A stretch of 64,000 bases of DNA from Diplolepis rosae (lineage: Eukaryota; Arthropoda; Insecta; Hymenoptera; Diplolepididae), in NCBI GenBank assembly GCA_030998225.1, contig JAPYXD010000701.1, positions 16,988,501-17,052,500 on the forward strand. Direction: 5' to 3'. The position numbers were made by a program, and so were the translations under genes. Positions within the stretch are counted from its first letter, which is position 1, and each line of letters starts with the position of its first letter. A model generated the notes under the pieces. The model searched no databases. It was given only the letters and a program-made list of their open reading frames with translations, and had not been told where the DNA came from. Below are positions 1 to 11,112 of this stretch, piece after piece.

Positions 1-780
1 CGTTATTAGTTTTCGGGAGAATCAATTTTTTGCTTTTAATTCCGTACAGTCATGCGTTCGATATTTGCTACAGTGATTGCGCGGATGTTTCTTTCAAATG
101 GTCCATGATTTTTATCGGGTCATTTCCAAATATCTTCTTTTGTGGTCCTATCTCCTGTGTCAGAGTTGGGGCTGGTGGGATTGGGTTTGTCCACATTATA
201 ATATTGTCGGAAATTGTTCGTAGGTCTATTCCTTCAATTTTCAGGCATGTCCCAGGTTTCTGGTCTGATTGCATTTAAGGGTCTGGTTTTAGAAAATATT
301 TCAAGCAGCTTCAGTAAATCCTCTAAGGTATTAATGGCCCTACTGAGAATTGTAGAACAAATTTCTTGATTATAGCGTCTAAAATGTTTCGAAATTATTT
401 CTTTATAACTTGGCGTTGGAATAAGTCCTCTTACATCTCTAAAAATCTTGACCATATAAGCAGCTATGAATGAGTCTCTGTTGGGCTGGTAGCTCCTGCA
501 TTCTAATATGGTCTTTATGGAATGTTGCGTTTCTTCTCCCGAACGTCTACGTTTGAATTTGGTGATAAATTGGGGTAGATCATCATTATCCGCTTTGATG
601 ATATCCCAGTAGTCTTCGGATGTCCCTTGAAGGCAAATGCTTATAACGAATGCTGTTTGCCCCCTAGTTGGCTTTACAGCTGTCCAAAAATCCTCAAGTT
701 CTTCTATAAATTCGATATGTGAGCACTTTCCATTATAAATAGGAATCTTTGGCGTAATTCTTAAAGTTTCATTGGCGTTC
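1..780 (-). mobile_element. Retrotransposon Gag-like fragment
   Basis: On the minus strand one frame stays open for about 180 codons, from about 779 down to a stop near 236. It encodes a hydrophilic, helix-rich protein with Trp-containing motifs such as IEFIEELEDFW and EDYWDII, and a stretch rich in Lys/Arg (FKRRR). This looks like a capsid region of an LTR-retroelement Gag, although I cannot name the family. A stop precedes the first sense codon at about 783. Just upstream, the peptide SLSLAPEEGHY sits in another frame, which suggests a frameshift. Downstream of the stop a second frame stays open from about 274 to 68, so the copy is probably frameshifted. No zinc knuckle, protease or RT is visible, because the fragment runs off the left edge. 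Gag capsid is the best guess; an uncharacterised host gene is less likely. Confidence 0.5.
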
Positions 781-1102
781 TATAATGTCCCTCTTCAGGT
801 GCCAATGAAAGAGACCGCTTAATTAATTTATTAATATCAATTAGTTTGAAGAACATGAATAATAAGGGTACTGTTTTTATTCAATACATAAAATAATAAT
901 GCCTTGTACTAATGTCGGATCTATGAGATTTCTCTTTTGGATAGCTTCAATTGGTCTGCAAGCATCAAGATAAGTTCAGATTTTAAAAACTCTATAATTT
1001 TAAAACGTTTCCACAAAATATGTTCTACGTGTATATATATATATATATTTGAGGAAGTGACTATATTATTTAATTACTTATTCTCAAATTATGTCACTGA
1101 CA

Positions 1103-1114
1103 CCCCCCCCCCCC
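1103..1114. repeat. Poly-C tract
   Basis: A run of 12 C lies just outside the left end of the 1142-3829 inverted-terminal-repeat element. No function is inferred. Confidence 0.8.
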
Positions 1115-2041
1115 ACGCCAAATATACGGCTTAAACGTGTGCTACACGGAGAGACTTTTTGTAGTAATCTATGTAAAAAATCACAGTACATTTTACTATT
1201 TTGAGGTAGCAAAGTAGGGAAAATAGGGAACTACGTGAATATTTATTGTTGAAGTATTAAGATGTACTACTTTTATTACGACTTGTTCTTTATCAAAGGA
1301 GCAACTTTTAATATTTTCTGTTGGAAAATTAGTAAGTAGGATTAATCAGTAGAGAAATTATTAAATTATACAAAAATAATAGAGGAAATAAGTATTTAAA
1401 GCATTAAAAATAGCTAAAAATGATAAGATAAATTACTATCGTCTGTAAGAACGTGAGTGTTTTATAAAAATGTTTTCAATATAAGGTACTTCTATAGAAA
1501 TTTTTTTGATATAAGTTAGTACAAATCAAAAAATTTCTTTGTGAATACTTCTATCAACTGTAGTAATTTTTGCGCTTGTGTTTGCTTATATTCGTTCGGC
1601 TGCCCGAACGAAGCCGAACGCTTTCGAAACTCGCCGACCAACGGTCACCGAGTGATTCGTATTTTTGTATATTTATAATTCATAATTTAAAAGCCAGCTT
1701 TGAAGTTTCAGATATAACCATTCATTGTGGTAAATTATTGATTTAATTAAAATCACATGACCAATTAAAAATTTATACTATTACAAAAATACAAAACTTA
1801 GTTAACTTCCTGAAGATGTCGAAGATTTATTGAAATAATTACTTTCAGTGACCTGCTCCTTTGTCAATAATAAATTAACGGGGAAAAATGTTGTATCTTT
1901 CATAAAATAAAATAGAAATTTCTGTTGATCTATAATTAATTAGTAGTTAATACTTACAATTCATTTTCATTGTGATGATGATTTTTTCACTCATAGGTGA
2001 GTAAACTAAATTAATACTTACAGGTTTTAAAAAGTAGACAA

Positions 2042-2166
2042 ATAGTATATTACACTACAAGGGCAGAAAGTTGAGATTCCTGCACTGCACATTCCTGCAT
2101 GATGCCTCGGGCATCATGGCGCGCAGTTCAAGGCTCTCAAATTTCTGCCCATGTAGTGTATACTAT
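2042..2166. repeat. Hairpin repeat with arms ending in TACACTACA/TGTAGTGTA
   Basis: About 33 bases at 2042-2075 (atagtatattacactacaag and on) pair with 2133-2166. Inside the arms is a second, smaller stem, gatgcc-tcgg-gcatc at 2099-2115. The GC-rich core with AT-rich ends resembles the hairpins at 5322-5446 and 18921-18975. Confidence 0.7.
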
Positions 2167-2542
2167 TTTATGTGCCTCCGGCGCGGAAACTCGTTTTTCC
2201 GTTACAGCTGAGAGTAACGGAATGTTGTGTATTCTGTTACAGAGGAATATAATATAAAAATTGAACTGCGCATGCGCATATAGTCTTACAGCGGAGCAGA
2301 ATCTTCTTCTTATTCTTCTTCGTACAGCGTTAGCACCTTACTGGCAAAGCCTTGTACATTTGAACTGCGCATGCTCTATTACAACAAGCTAATACTACAC
2401 AAGATCGATAAAATCAAAATGGCTGAGACTAATCGCGAAATATCAAGTGTATTGACTAACGCCGGAAACAACTACAATACTAGATTAGATTCGAGTGCAC
2501 GCATAAAAACTCGTATACGCACCGAAGTCACATAAAATAGAA

Positions 2543-2765
2543 TACGTGCCAATGCACACAATTCGGGAAATTACGACTCGCGACAATGCTCGCAGGACTG
2601 ATCGCGCCTCGGCTTCGTCTAGGCTTTGCCTCAGCTACATCTCGACTACACATCGGCTATACCTCGACTACGCCTCACTTACGCCTCGACTACGCCTCGG
2701 CTTCGATCTCCTGCGAGCATTGTCGCTCGTCACGCAATAACCATCATTGTGCCCCTAGGCACGTA
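2543..2765. repeat. Hairpin with a CCTCGACTACG-type minisatellite in its loop
   Basis: The outer ends are TACGTGCC (2543-2550) and GGCACGTA (2758-2765). An inner stem of about 23 bases (gactcgcgacaatgctcgca near 2575) pairs with tcctgcgagcattgtcgctc near 2710. The loop, about 2600-2705, consists of imperfect 10-12 base repeats of the type cctcgactacg / cctcggcttcg. Short open frames through it are products of the repeat and not a gene. Confidence 0.7.
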
Positions 2766-2831
2766 ATGTACTATATCTTGCTATCCGGTCGAAAGAACTA
2801 AAACAATTGCATATGTGTATTGGAATATATT

Positions 2832-2899
2832 GATGCCTGCCCCGACATTTGCGGCACGAGCAGAGCGAGTGCTGCTGTTCGGGGGGGGGGGGGGGCATC
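2832..2899. repeat. GC-rich hairpin containing a poly-G run
   Basis: gatgcc at 2832-2837 pairs with ggcatc at 2894-2899, and tgccccga pairs with the following G-rich strand. The loop contains gagcagagcgagtgc. Bases 2881-2895 are 15 consecutive G, so the local assembly may be imprecise. Confidence 0.55.
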
Positions 2900-3457
2900 A
2901 GCTTCATCTGTCGATTCATCAGATGATATGTCATTCATTTTTTTATTTTTGTTACACTTCAGTCACTACTATTACTTTCTAAACAATATCCACTAATTGT
3001 CACTAATAAGCATTAGCAGACTGATATTAATTTTGTTGAGATTTGAGTTTTTAATTCTAAAATTTTGATTGGCGTTTTTTGAATCTCCGAAATTTTGCAG
3101 ATCGATCGGATATGTGACGTTTTATTGAGGTTTTGTATTTTTTATTCTTGTAATTCTTATTTCGAATTTGAATTTAGTACGTTCTTTTCTCAATGGGTGG
3201 CTATTGAGATCTCTAGTAGTGAAAATGTTCTTGCAGGCGGTTCCATTCTTCCATTAGTATATAAGGAAACTAAGCTTTAATGAACCATATGTAAGTTGAG
3301 TTGTATATAGTTAGTGTATGCGATTAGGTATAGAAACGGTTAAACTACGTATATATGTATTAAGCGTGCGGCGTGGCGTTTTACTTTAGTAAAAGCATTA
3401 TTGTATACGTTAAGTATTCATATATATATATATTTTTATTTGATGTTCCGGCTATAG

Positions 3458-3532
3458 GAGTTTTTACAAAAAACTATAGTAATTTGGCTGGCGCTCGGAC
3501 CGTCAAATTACTATAGTCCTTTGTAAACAGTG
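3458..3532. repeat. Hairpin with near-perfect 14-bp inner stem
   Basis: actatagtaatttg at 3473-3486 pairs with caaattactatagt at 3504-3517. Weaker pairing extends the stem outwards (tttttacaaa with ttgtaaac). The loop is GC-rich (ctggcgctcggaccg). Confidence 0.65.
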
Positions 3533-4299
3533 TAACCTTCTATAGATATCAATGTAATAAGTTTTGAATTTTATCCTATCTGACTTAGTAAGTGGCTGCG
3601 ATGAACCACTTGTAATTTTACTACAGAATTTTGCAAACATTTAAAACCTTTTTTTAAATAAATGCAATATTTTTAGATTTTATTATTATAAATTTAGTAA
3701 TTCTGGAAATTACTACTCAAAGTGCTAATAATTACAAAAGTTCCCTGTTTTCCCTACTTTGCTACCTCAAAATAGTAAAATGTACTGTGATTTTTTACAT
3801 AGTTTACTACAAAAAGTCTCTCCGTGTAGAATATTATGAAAAATTGGAACATAAAAGACTAATGGCAAATAGTGAAATCATTATAATCAATTTGCTTGTA
3901 AATTTGGTTACTAAATGGACTTTTCGACTTTTTGAATTCTTGTTTTCTAAAATAAACGACCTCGTCCACTTGTGGAAACCAGCATTTTTCAAGGGGTTTT
4001 AAATGTCTTTACTCGGCACTAGACAAAAGTTTCTGAAGAATAGAAGCCACTTGGGAAAACAAAAAAATCTTGTCTGGTAAAACCACATGTTTTCCTTCGT
4101 TTTGAAATAATTACTTACAGACAAGGATTATTTCTGGAAAAAAGAGGTTTTTAGAGATACACACCAACGACGAGTCAGACTTTACAGATATTTTAAATAG
4201 ATCCCTCTGATTATCATAGCTTATCCCAGCTTGTACACCTTATTCCCGCCTATTATTCTCACCTTTCGTCTTTCAACATTCCAGCTTTGCTCCGCTAAT

Positions 4300-4722
4300 T
4301 ACATCATAGCGAACAGCGGAAGGCAATGGCAAACCACCGCCAATGTGAGCAACCAACATTTGCCGAGGAAATGCAATAGGTAAAAGGGCTGTACTTTGCG
4401 TAGAGCAGGGTAGAATGTCAGGAATCTCCATGGGGTAGGTAAATTAGAAAACTCAAAACGGAAAATGGATAGGTTGTCGCCAGACGCAGTAGGACTCAGC
4501 GAGGTTAGGTGGCCACAAATAAATGATCTTGTGTCAGGGAAATACAGCCTTATTAACTCAGCAGCAAAGGTACGGAAAGGAGGGGGAAAGGTTAGCTGCG
4601 GTTCTAGCGGAAACTTGGTATCGCTACTCCCGAAGTATCTGCTTCGCTTAAGAGGAACTGTCTCGATGGTTGTCTACCAGATGGCGCTTGAAGACCAATA
4701 TGACCGTTTCAAGGTTATGTGA
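4300..4722 (+). mobile_element. 5' fragment of a non-LTR retrotransposon (AP-endonuclease start)
   Basis: From about 4411 one frame reads NVRNLHGVGKLE, then KMDRLSPDAVGLSEVRWPQ and SGKYSLINSA. This is the beginning of an apurinic-endonuclease domain of the RTE/craniofacial-development-protein-2-like LINE group: the GLSEVRW block is the usual N-terminal metal/catalytic strand. A TAG lies directly before NVRN where a Trp codon is expected. After about residue 60 the alignment breaks up (several small deletions), ending with a stop at 4720-4722. The sequence before it (aaggcaatggcaaaccaccg at about 4321) resembles 5' untranslated sequence of such elements. The fragment is dead and contains no RT domain. 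It is probably the same element class as the RT fragment at 18976-19900. Confidence 0.75.
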
Positions 4723-5090
4723 TGAATCGGAAATATACATATAACTTAGAGAAAATGATAATTCGAACACATACATTTTGGTAAACAAAATTTTAGAATA
4801 ATTAGGATTCGGGGGATACTCATGCACCCCATAATTTTGTTCCCAAGATAATTACCATATTTATTAACTAAAGTAAAAGTATGTATAGTAACTTGTATTT
4901 AAGCGAAATTATTATGTCTTTCAAAAAATGTAAATATAAGATATTTGAAAGTTTTTTATTTCTTTGGTTGCTTGCATTTTACTATACGCAATACTTGTGT
5001 AATATAAATTTTATAAATTTGTGTAGCAATTCCTACTCAATATTATTATTTCTGTCTCGTATCTTATATTATCAAGGAAATTTAATCTAA

Positions 5091-5656
5091 TTAAAGGGAG
5101 CAGACCAGTTTGAATAAACTTATCTTTCCCATGTTAAGTTAGGTACAATTTTCTCAAGAACCACTTAAGATACAGAATTGGAATTTTATCCCTTTTATAA
5201 ATGAGTCTTTTTACGCATTCAGACCAGTGGGATTTTTGATATCTTATTTAGTTTTTTATTTATATTTTTTTTCAATATGATTTTTAAAAACTAGTATAAT
5301 TATAGGGAAATAAATCATAATGGTATATTATGCACCTAGGCTTTAAAGTGCTATAGTATTAGCGTGTGCTAGTTGTGGCGTCGAGCAAGCGAGGCGCCAC
5401 ATGCACATGCGATGCTGTAGCACTTTAAAGGCAATTTCAATATACTTTTTTTTTTTATCATACCCAACGTAAAGTTCGCTATAATCAATTAATATTTAAT
5501 TATCACTATTTTGCATAAAATTTTTAAATTGTAACCAGCTCAGTACAAGAGATTTTTTTACTTTGTAGCCTTTTGCTTTGGTCTAAATGTGTATGATAAT
5601 AAACTAAGAAAAATTTGTAATAATTCGATTTTATAGTGGTCTGCTGCTCTCCTTAA
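5091..5656. mobile_element. TTAA-flanked MITE (piggyBac-like ends)
   Basis: The ends are TTAAAGGGAGCAGACCA at 5091 and, reversed, TTAAGGAGAGCAGCAGACCA at 5656. Both include TTAA, the duplication typical of piggyBac-type transposons. The 566-bp body carries no coding capacity and encloses a second hairpin element (5322-5446). The superfamily is inferred only from TTAA. Confidence 0.6.
5322..5446. repeat. GC-cored hairpin nested in the TTAA MITE
   Basis: ctttaaagtgctatagtatt (from 5341) pairs with the strand ending gatgctgtagcactttaaag (to 5430). Outer ends tatatta and caatatac also pair weakly. The loop reads tcgagcaagcgagg. It shares the tatattatgc-ac-ctaRg start and the gagcaa-gcgag loop with the hairpin region at 18889-18975. 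Confidence 0.65.
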
Positions 5657-6309
5657 GTTAATAACACGTTTTACAATTACATGCTTGTACATATACACAT
5701 ATTCATATATTCCAAAGGCATGGACCATCATTTTTCTGCAGGGTTGAATTCTACCTTATGATGCCTATGTAAATGCACTTCATTACAATTAATCATTCAC
5801 GTACATTATTAGCATTGGTTATAGGTATGGCCAAGCGAATCGAAACATATATTTGATTGAATATGTGCTAAATTACTAATATAAAAATATATTTTAGTTC
5901 CAGGAATTTGTAAGTACAAACTTTCGGAAACGAATTTGAACAAAGTACACTACCGTCGGAAATTGTGCGCACGGTGCTTGTCATCGCTATTAAAAATCAC
6001 TGCTGACTTTGAACCACGATATCTCGGTGAAAAAAAGAGATAGGGCATTTTTAAAAATACAGTTTGAAAGCTTATGAAATTCCACGTCTAGTGATGCTCA
6101 ATAAATATTTTTTTGACTTTCTGAAAATAATACAGCACGTGAGGAGTTAAAAAAAAAATTCAAGATTTTTTCAAATTCTCTACCTCAACTTCAACTTTTT
6201 GCATGACCTAGGAAATTTTTTTCAAAATCTGAAAATTATACGACATAAAGTCTAAAATCTTATCTTTAATTTAAGCCAAGAATACTTGAAAAATATTCAT
6301 GGGTACCCG

Positions 6310-7152
6310 AGATACGATTAAAAATGTTGAATCGTATCTGAGTTGAATTTGAATCGACGATCACGGTTCTCGGCCGGTTTGTGGCTCGCCTCCTTCGTTG
6401 AGGCAGCATAACCAACGCAGCGTGAATATTCGGCCGAGCCGACGACGTAGAAACATGACCGGGCAGTCCCCATGACTTTCTTCTCTATGGGTTGCTGTAA
6501 TGAATCCATTTTTCATCACCCGTCACGATGCGATGAAGAAAACCTTTCCTTTTTTGCCGCTGTAGCAGTTGTTCAAAGGCGAGAAAACGACGCTCAACGT
6601 ATCTTGATTTAAAATCATAAGGAACCCAAGTTCCTTGTTTTTGAATCATTCCCAACGCATGCAATCGCTTGGAAATGGCTTAGCGGGTAACTCCTAATGC
6701 TGAAGCAAGGTCTTGTTGCGTTTGGCACGGATCCTCGTCAAGCAATGCCTCCAATTCAACGTCTTCGAAGTTTTTTGGCCTTCCTTCAGGCGGACGGTCG
6801 TCAACATCGAAATCACCATCTTTGAAGCGACGGAACCAACCACGGCACGTTGTTTCACTTAGATCAGCACCTCTGTAAACTTTTTGGAACTCTCGATGCG
6901 CTTCAGCCGCTGTTTTCTTCGAATGAAAGAAGAAAATCAACACTTCCCGCAAATGACGATTATTTGGCACAAAATGTGACATTTTCACACAACCAAAAGT
7001 ATATGACGCCAAAACAAAATCACTAATGTGTCAAAACGCTTTGTTTACCATATTTCTAAACTTGGTTCATGACGCTTTGGATAGGTCAAAATCGACCAGC
7101 ACTTACTGCTGGAGCCATCTATTGACAAACAGCGGAAACTTTGTTGCGTGCA
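6310..7152 (-). pseudogene. Mariner transposase relic A, 3'-truncated
   Basis: Read on the minus strand, the transposase begins at Met 6982 (MSHFVPNNRHLREVLIFFFH). The N-terminal helix-turn-helix region follows (WFRRFKDGDFDVDD, then LLDEDPCQTQQDLA). An in-frame TAA at 6680-6682 follows GVTR. Translation then continues with the second HTH (ISKRLHALGM) and WVPYDF, and reaches the first catalytic Asp in HRIVTGDEKWIHY near 6510. A TAG follows at SNP. Homology ends near 6330, after PNIHAA, so the other two catalytic Asp and the 3' end are missing. The inverted terminal repeat TGCACGCAACAAAGTTTCCG is visible near 7150-7131 and matches the end of copy C. The element is inactive. Confidence 0.85.
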
Positions 7153-7160
7153 TAATAGTA

Positions 7161-9390
7161 AATCCTCACGTATGCCGGAAACTATCAAGTTGTTATTAAT
7201 AAAAAAAATCTGTTTGCTGCCAGGGGACGAAAATTATGTCCGCTGTCCTTACTACCGTTTGTACCCAACCCATAAGAGAGGCTGCGCAAAGAGGACAAGA
7301 TTGCTCACATTTTTTATTAAAATTTATTGTTTCTAATTTTTTTTACTCTGCAACCAATGCACAATACAACACTATAAACAAATTTTCTTTCCGTTGTTTT
7401 GTTTTCCCAAAAAATAAAAATTAAATAGAGCATGATTTTTTAGTCTCAGGGGTCACCTAAACCCATAAGTGTAAAACTAACACTACAGCGTTTTCCCCAT
7501 CTAGTTCAAATAAGAATAAACTTTTATAAAATTCTAGAAAAACGCAAAATACTATTTATTGAAAAGTTATCCATATAATAGCCTGAGGGTCCATATGGTC
7601 AAGGCGAAAAGTAGGCGTGTAGTAGAAGCTCCGAGAGTCACAATTTGCTTTAATCGGATCAGGAGTTGGAGTAATTGTGATTTTGTCGATTTCCATTGAC
7701 GCCCGCAGCTATATGGCGACCTCCATATGGATACAAGTGTACGCAGGACAACTCGACCGTATGGACTATAGACGGAAGGGAGAATAAATGCCTTCGCCTG
7801 GCTGATTGAAATTTATGTTTTAATTCATAGTCGAATAGACGGCGGCCTCGCAAACAACATACATTGCCAACGGTAGAGAGGGCCATTCTGTTTCTCTGTT
7901 TACTGTTAATTTACAGTGACGCACCATGGCTGACTGAGTTCAGTTCGAATGAATTCCACAAAGGTCCTGGAGTGAGAGATAAACCGAAAAAGGAGGAACA
8001 TTATCTTTAATTCCCTTACTGCTTTCTTTCAGGCTCTTCTACACAGTCAATATCGGAAGCATCGGATAAAACTCATTAAATCAATTAAAATTTATCAGAA
8101 ATTAATCTAATACCAAAGCTATTTTGATATTTTCTTCTAGAAAGGAACAATTATTTTTCATGATATGTTCAATTTCTATCCGTGAAAAAAATGAGTTATT
8201 GTAAAATTCTGAGTTTAAGAAATCAAAAACACGTGACGATCATAGCATTAGACGTAAATAATTTCGTGACATTTGTAGTCATGTCTGGTTTCTTTGATTC
8301 AATAATAAAATTAATAGAATTTTTCTTGTTTTATCATTGGGTTAGTTTTTTACATAATGAAGAAAACTAAACATATCCATATACTACAATGCAAAATGGA
8401 AAAGCTTTAGCCATAAATTGTATAGCACTGAAAAGGGCCCTAATTTTTGGCCGAAACATTTGCATTTAGTATATTGACAAGTGTTTTTAGTTTTCTTAAT
8501 TAAATAAAAAACTGATCTGAGGTCAGGATTAGATGCAAAGTCACATTTCCATAAAATTCGAGTTGTAATTCATTCTGGATAAAAAAAAAATCACACCAAA
8601 TTTCATGCTTTTCATCATCACACTCGTCGGCGACTCGAAAAACTAGGTTTTCTCTCTTATTCCGGAAAAAGCCAACGCTCCAACGATAAATATTCATCGA
8701 AAAGAGTACATCATTCTGAAATATACTGCGTAGTAAACAAATTATATTTTCCTAGTATACTTTTTATGTCAAAGATTTACGACCTAACGCGAGTGTTAGA
8801 GCTCTATTACTTTTAAAAATAAATTACCTTCATTTGACTTAAAAGCACGAATGAAGTTAATTTTTGAGTAATCTCAATTATTATTATTTTTAATTATTTT
8901 TAACATAGCAATAATTATAATAATTTTCACCCTTTTAGATCATTCCATGGCTTTTTAAATTCCAATAAAGATATATCGTATTTTTAAATATACTAGCGAT
9001 TTGTATCAAGATACTTCATCCTATTTGAATGTAATGTAAGGAGGATCCGGGGCGAGGAAAACAATATTTTATGATTTGAATAAGGCTAAAAATCTATATA
9101 TTATTAGGTAGCATATGTTTCTTTTTCTGTGGATGTCATTCTGAGACTTCTGGGTAATAACATGTAACTTGTATAGTTTTTTCTTCTTATTCAAATTTTA
9201 TATTATGTTTGAATATTTCCAGAAGTTTCAAGAAAAAATCACTAAGAAGAAAAAAATATAGTACCATTTACCATCAAGATATTCAACTCGATTATGATTA
9301 TAGGCTATTATAAATTACAAAGTTAATTGCTTGAAAACAAATCCATTGTCCAAATTTTTTAAACTCGTCAGAATTTTAAAATATTCTAAC
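7161..9390. other. No gene recognised
   Basis: This is AT-rich sequence with only short chance reading frames. The part 7560-7960 is slightly GC-richer (gggtccatatggtcaaggcg and following) but has no repeat ends or coding signature that I recognise. Confidence 0.5.
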
Positions 9391-9396
9391 ATAGAA

Positions 9397-9926
9397 GTTC
9401 AGAAATGTCCATTTTCAGCCATATTTGAACTAATATGACATGAACAGTAAACGTTTTTCTTAAAAACGGTTACGGCATCAATAATCCTTCTTTCAACTTT
9501 CATTTTCATTTTAAATTATCTCGAGCCGATTTTTTTCTCTCCAAAATATGATACACTAATCATTTTAGTTTCACTATGAAAAACGAGAAGTTAACCAGAG
9601 AAGATACAAATTTTGTGAAAAAAATTGTTATGTGGTTAAAAAAGAGTTTCATGTCTAAAGGTTATTGAATTTACTGAATCTGAATATGAGCTGAAATTCG
9701 GATTCAGCAAACTCGAAAACCTTAAGACACCAAATCTTATACAAATCCAATTATTCCTTCAAATTTCCGACTGTCATATTGGATACGCCATCATGAATTT
9801 TGCAAATCTGATTCAGATTTAGTATACTTAATAACCTTTATACAATGCCGTAAGCGGTTTTAAGAAAAAAAAATCACTTCTCGTGTTACGCTGTTTCAAA
9901 TGTGGCTAAAAATTGACATTTTTGCA
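9397..9926. repeat. Inverted-repeat (foldback) element, about 530 bp
   Basis: The arm 9397-9478 (gttcagaaatgtccattttc ... acggttacggcat) matches the reverse complement of 9845-9926 at roughly three quarters of positions, including atttTtAGCCA and cttaaaacSgcttacggcat. The spacer has a further pair of diverged copies around gaatctgaatatgagct and gcaaatctgattcagatt. No coding potential was seen. It is probably an old MITE. Confidence 0.5.
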
Positions 9927-10243
9927 CTTTTAGCTTGAAATTCAGTAATAAATAATTTTCCTTAACTGGAATGGGAAATTAAAGGTTGCAACAAACAACA
10001 ATTTTTGTCTCCATCATACATTCAATGCTCTAGTTTTTGGATTTTTCTGATAATATTTCAAGACAATATGCTCTGAATGTTATGGACGTAATAATGAAAG
10101 CAATATCACAATTTAATTATTTAAAAAACAAAGAACTGTCATTAAGATTTTATATCGATAATAGGCTTTATTTGGGAAAGTAAGATGGTAACAATAGATA
10201 CACGTGGATGGGTCATGGATACTTTTGTATAAAATAGGATATA

Positions 10244-11112
10244 CACTACCGGTCAGAATTGTGGGACCACCTGTTTTTTGATGATTGCTTAAATTATCTT
10301 AATTTCAATTCTGTGAGTGATGAAATTTGTACTCTTAATAATGTGAAAGCCATCAAAATTATCTTTAAAATTAGTCTGGAATGAAGTCGTTTCGTTAAAC
10401 TTTAAAGAAGTTATTGCAAAAAAAGTCCAAATTTCAATGTTTTCTTAAATTTTAAATAACTTTCGAAACAATCAACATTTTTTAATGTTCTAAGGCTCAT
10501 TTTAAAGCTAAGATTCTACAGAATCGCATTAATTTGTCATTATAATTCTATAATTTTTTTCATGCATAATGCAAAGAGTTGAAATTGTAACAAAAAAGTA
10601 GGGAAATTTCAAAACATTTCATCTGTAGGTGAATCATAATAAAAATCATATGAATATATATTTTAAGGAAATTCAATACATAATTCATGATTATATGTTT
10701 TATATATCTTATAACAAAATTTTTCTCATCAAAAGCAATATTGGAATTTTTCCTACTTTTTTTATTTGAACTTTAACCTCGAGCAGTATGTAAGAAAAAA
10801 ATTGCAGATTAATTATAAGAATTTGGTTCGATTTTGTAGAAATTTAGCTTTAAAATTAGTCCTAGAACATTGAAAAATAATTATTATTTCGAAAGTTATT
10901 TAAAATTTAAGAAAGCATTGAAATCTTGATTATTTCTGCAATAACTTCTTCAAAATTTAACAAAACGAATTCATGCTGGGCTCATTTTATAAGAAATTTT
11001 GATAGCTTTGAATATAATTAAAAGAAACATTTTTTTCACTTACATAATTCAAATTAGGATAATTTAAGCAATTATCGGAAAACAGGTGGTCCCACAATTC
11101 TGACCGGTACTG
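10244..11112. mobile_element. Tc1/mariner-type foldback MITE with TA duplication
   Basis: The 869-bp unit begins CACTACCGGTCAGAATTGTG and, reversed, ends CAGTACCGGTCAGAATTGTG; the match continues through GGACCACCTGTTTT. TA flanks both sides (10242-10243 and 11113-11114), as expected for Tc1/mariner integration. Much of each half is also inverted: for example, attttaaataactttcgaaa near 10448 recurs as tttcgaaagttatttaaaat near 10888. The whole element can therefore fold back on itself with a turn near 10680. There is no transposase frame. Confidence 0.85.

Larger units (their letters stand above)
1142..3829. mobile_element. 2.7-kb non-autonomous DNA element with 91-bp inverted termini
   Basis: The 91 bases at 1142-1232 match the reverse complement of 3739-3829 with only two mismatches (at about 1168 and 1224). 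Both ends begin CTACACGGAGAGACTTTTTG. The outermost flanks (aaacgtgtg on the left, aatattatg on the right) show no convincing target-site duplication, so the superfamily is unknown. The interior has no transposase-length reading frame. It holds several GC-cored hairpins (2042-2166, 2543-2765, 2832-2899, 3458-3532), described separately. High arm identity suggests recent movement, or gene conversion between the arms. The element could be a composite in which smaller hairpin elements accumulated inside a larger MITE. Confidence 0.75.

Noticed and set aside
2546..2801. Overlapping plus-strand frames of 64 and 71 codons
   Set aside because: They are repetitive translation of the minisatellite loop in the hairpin.
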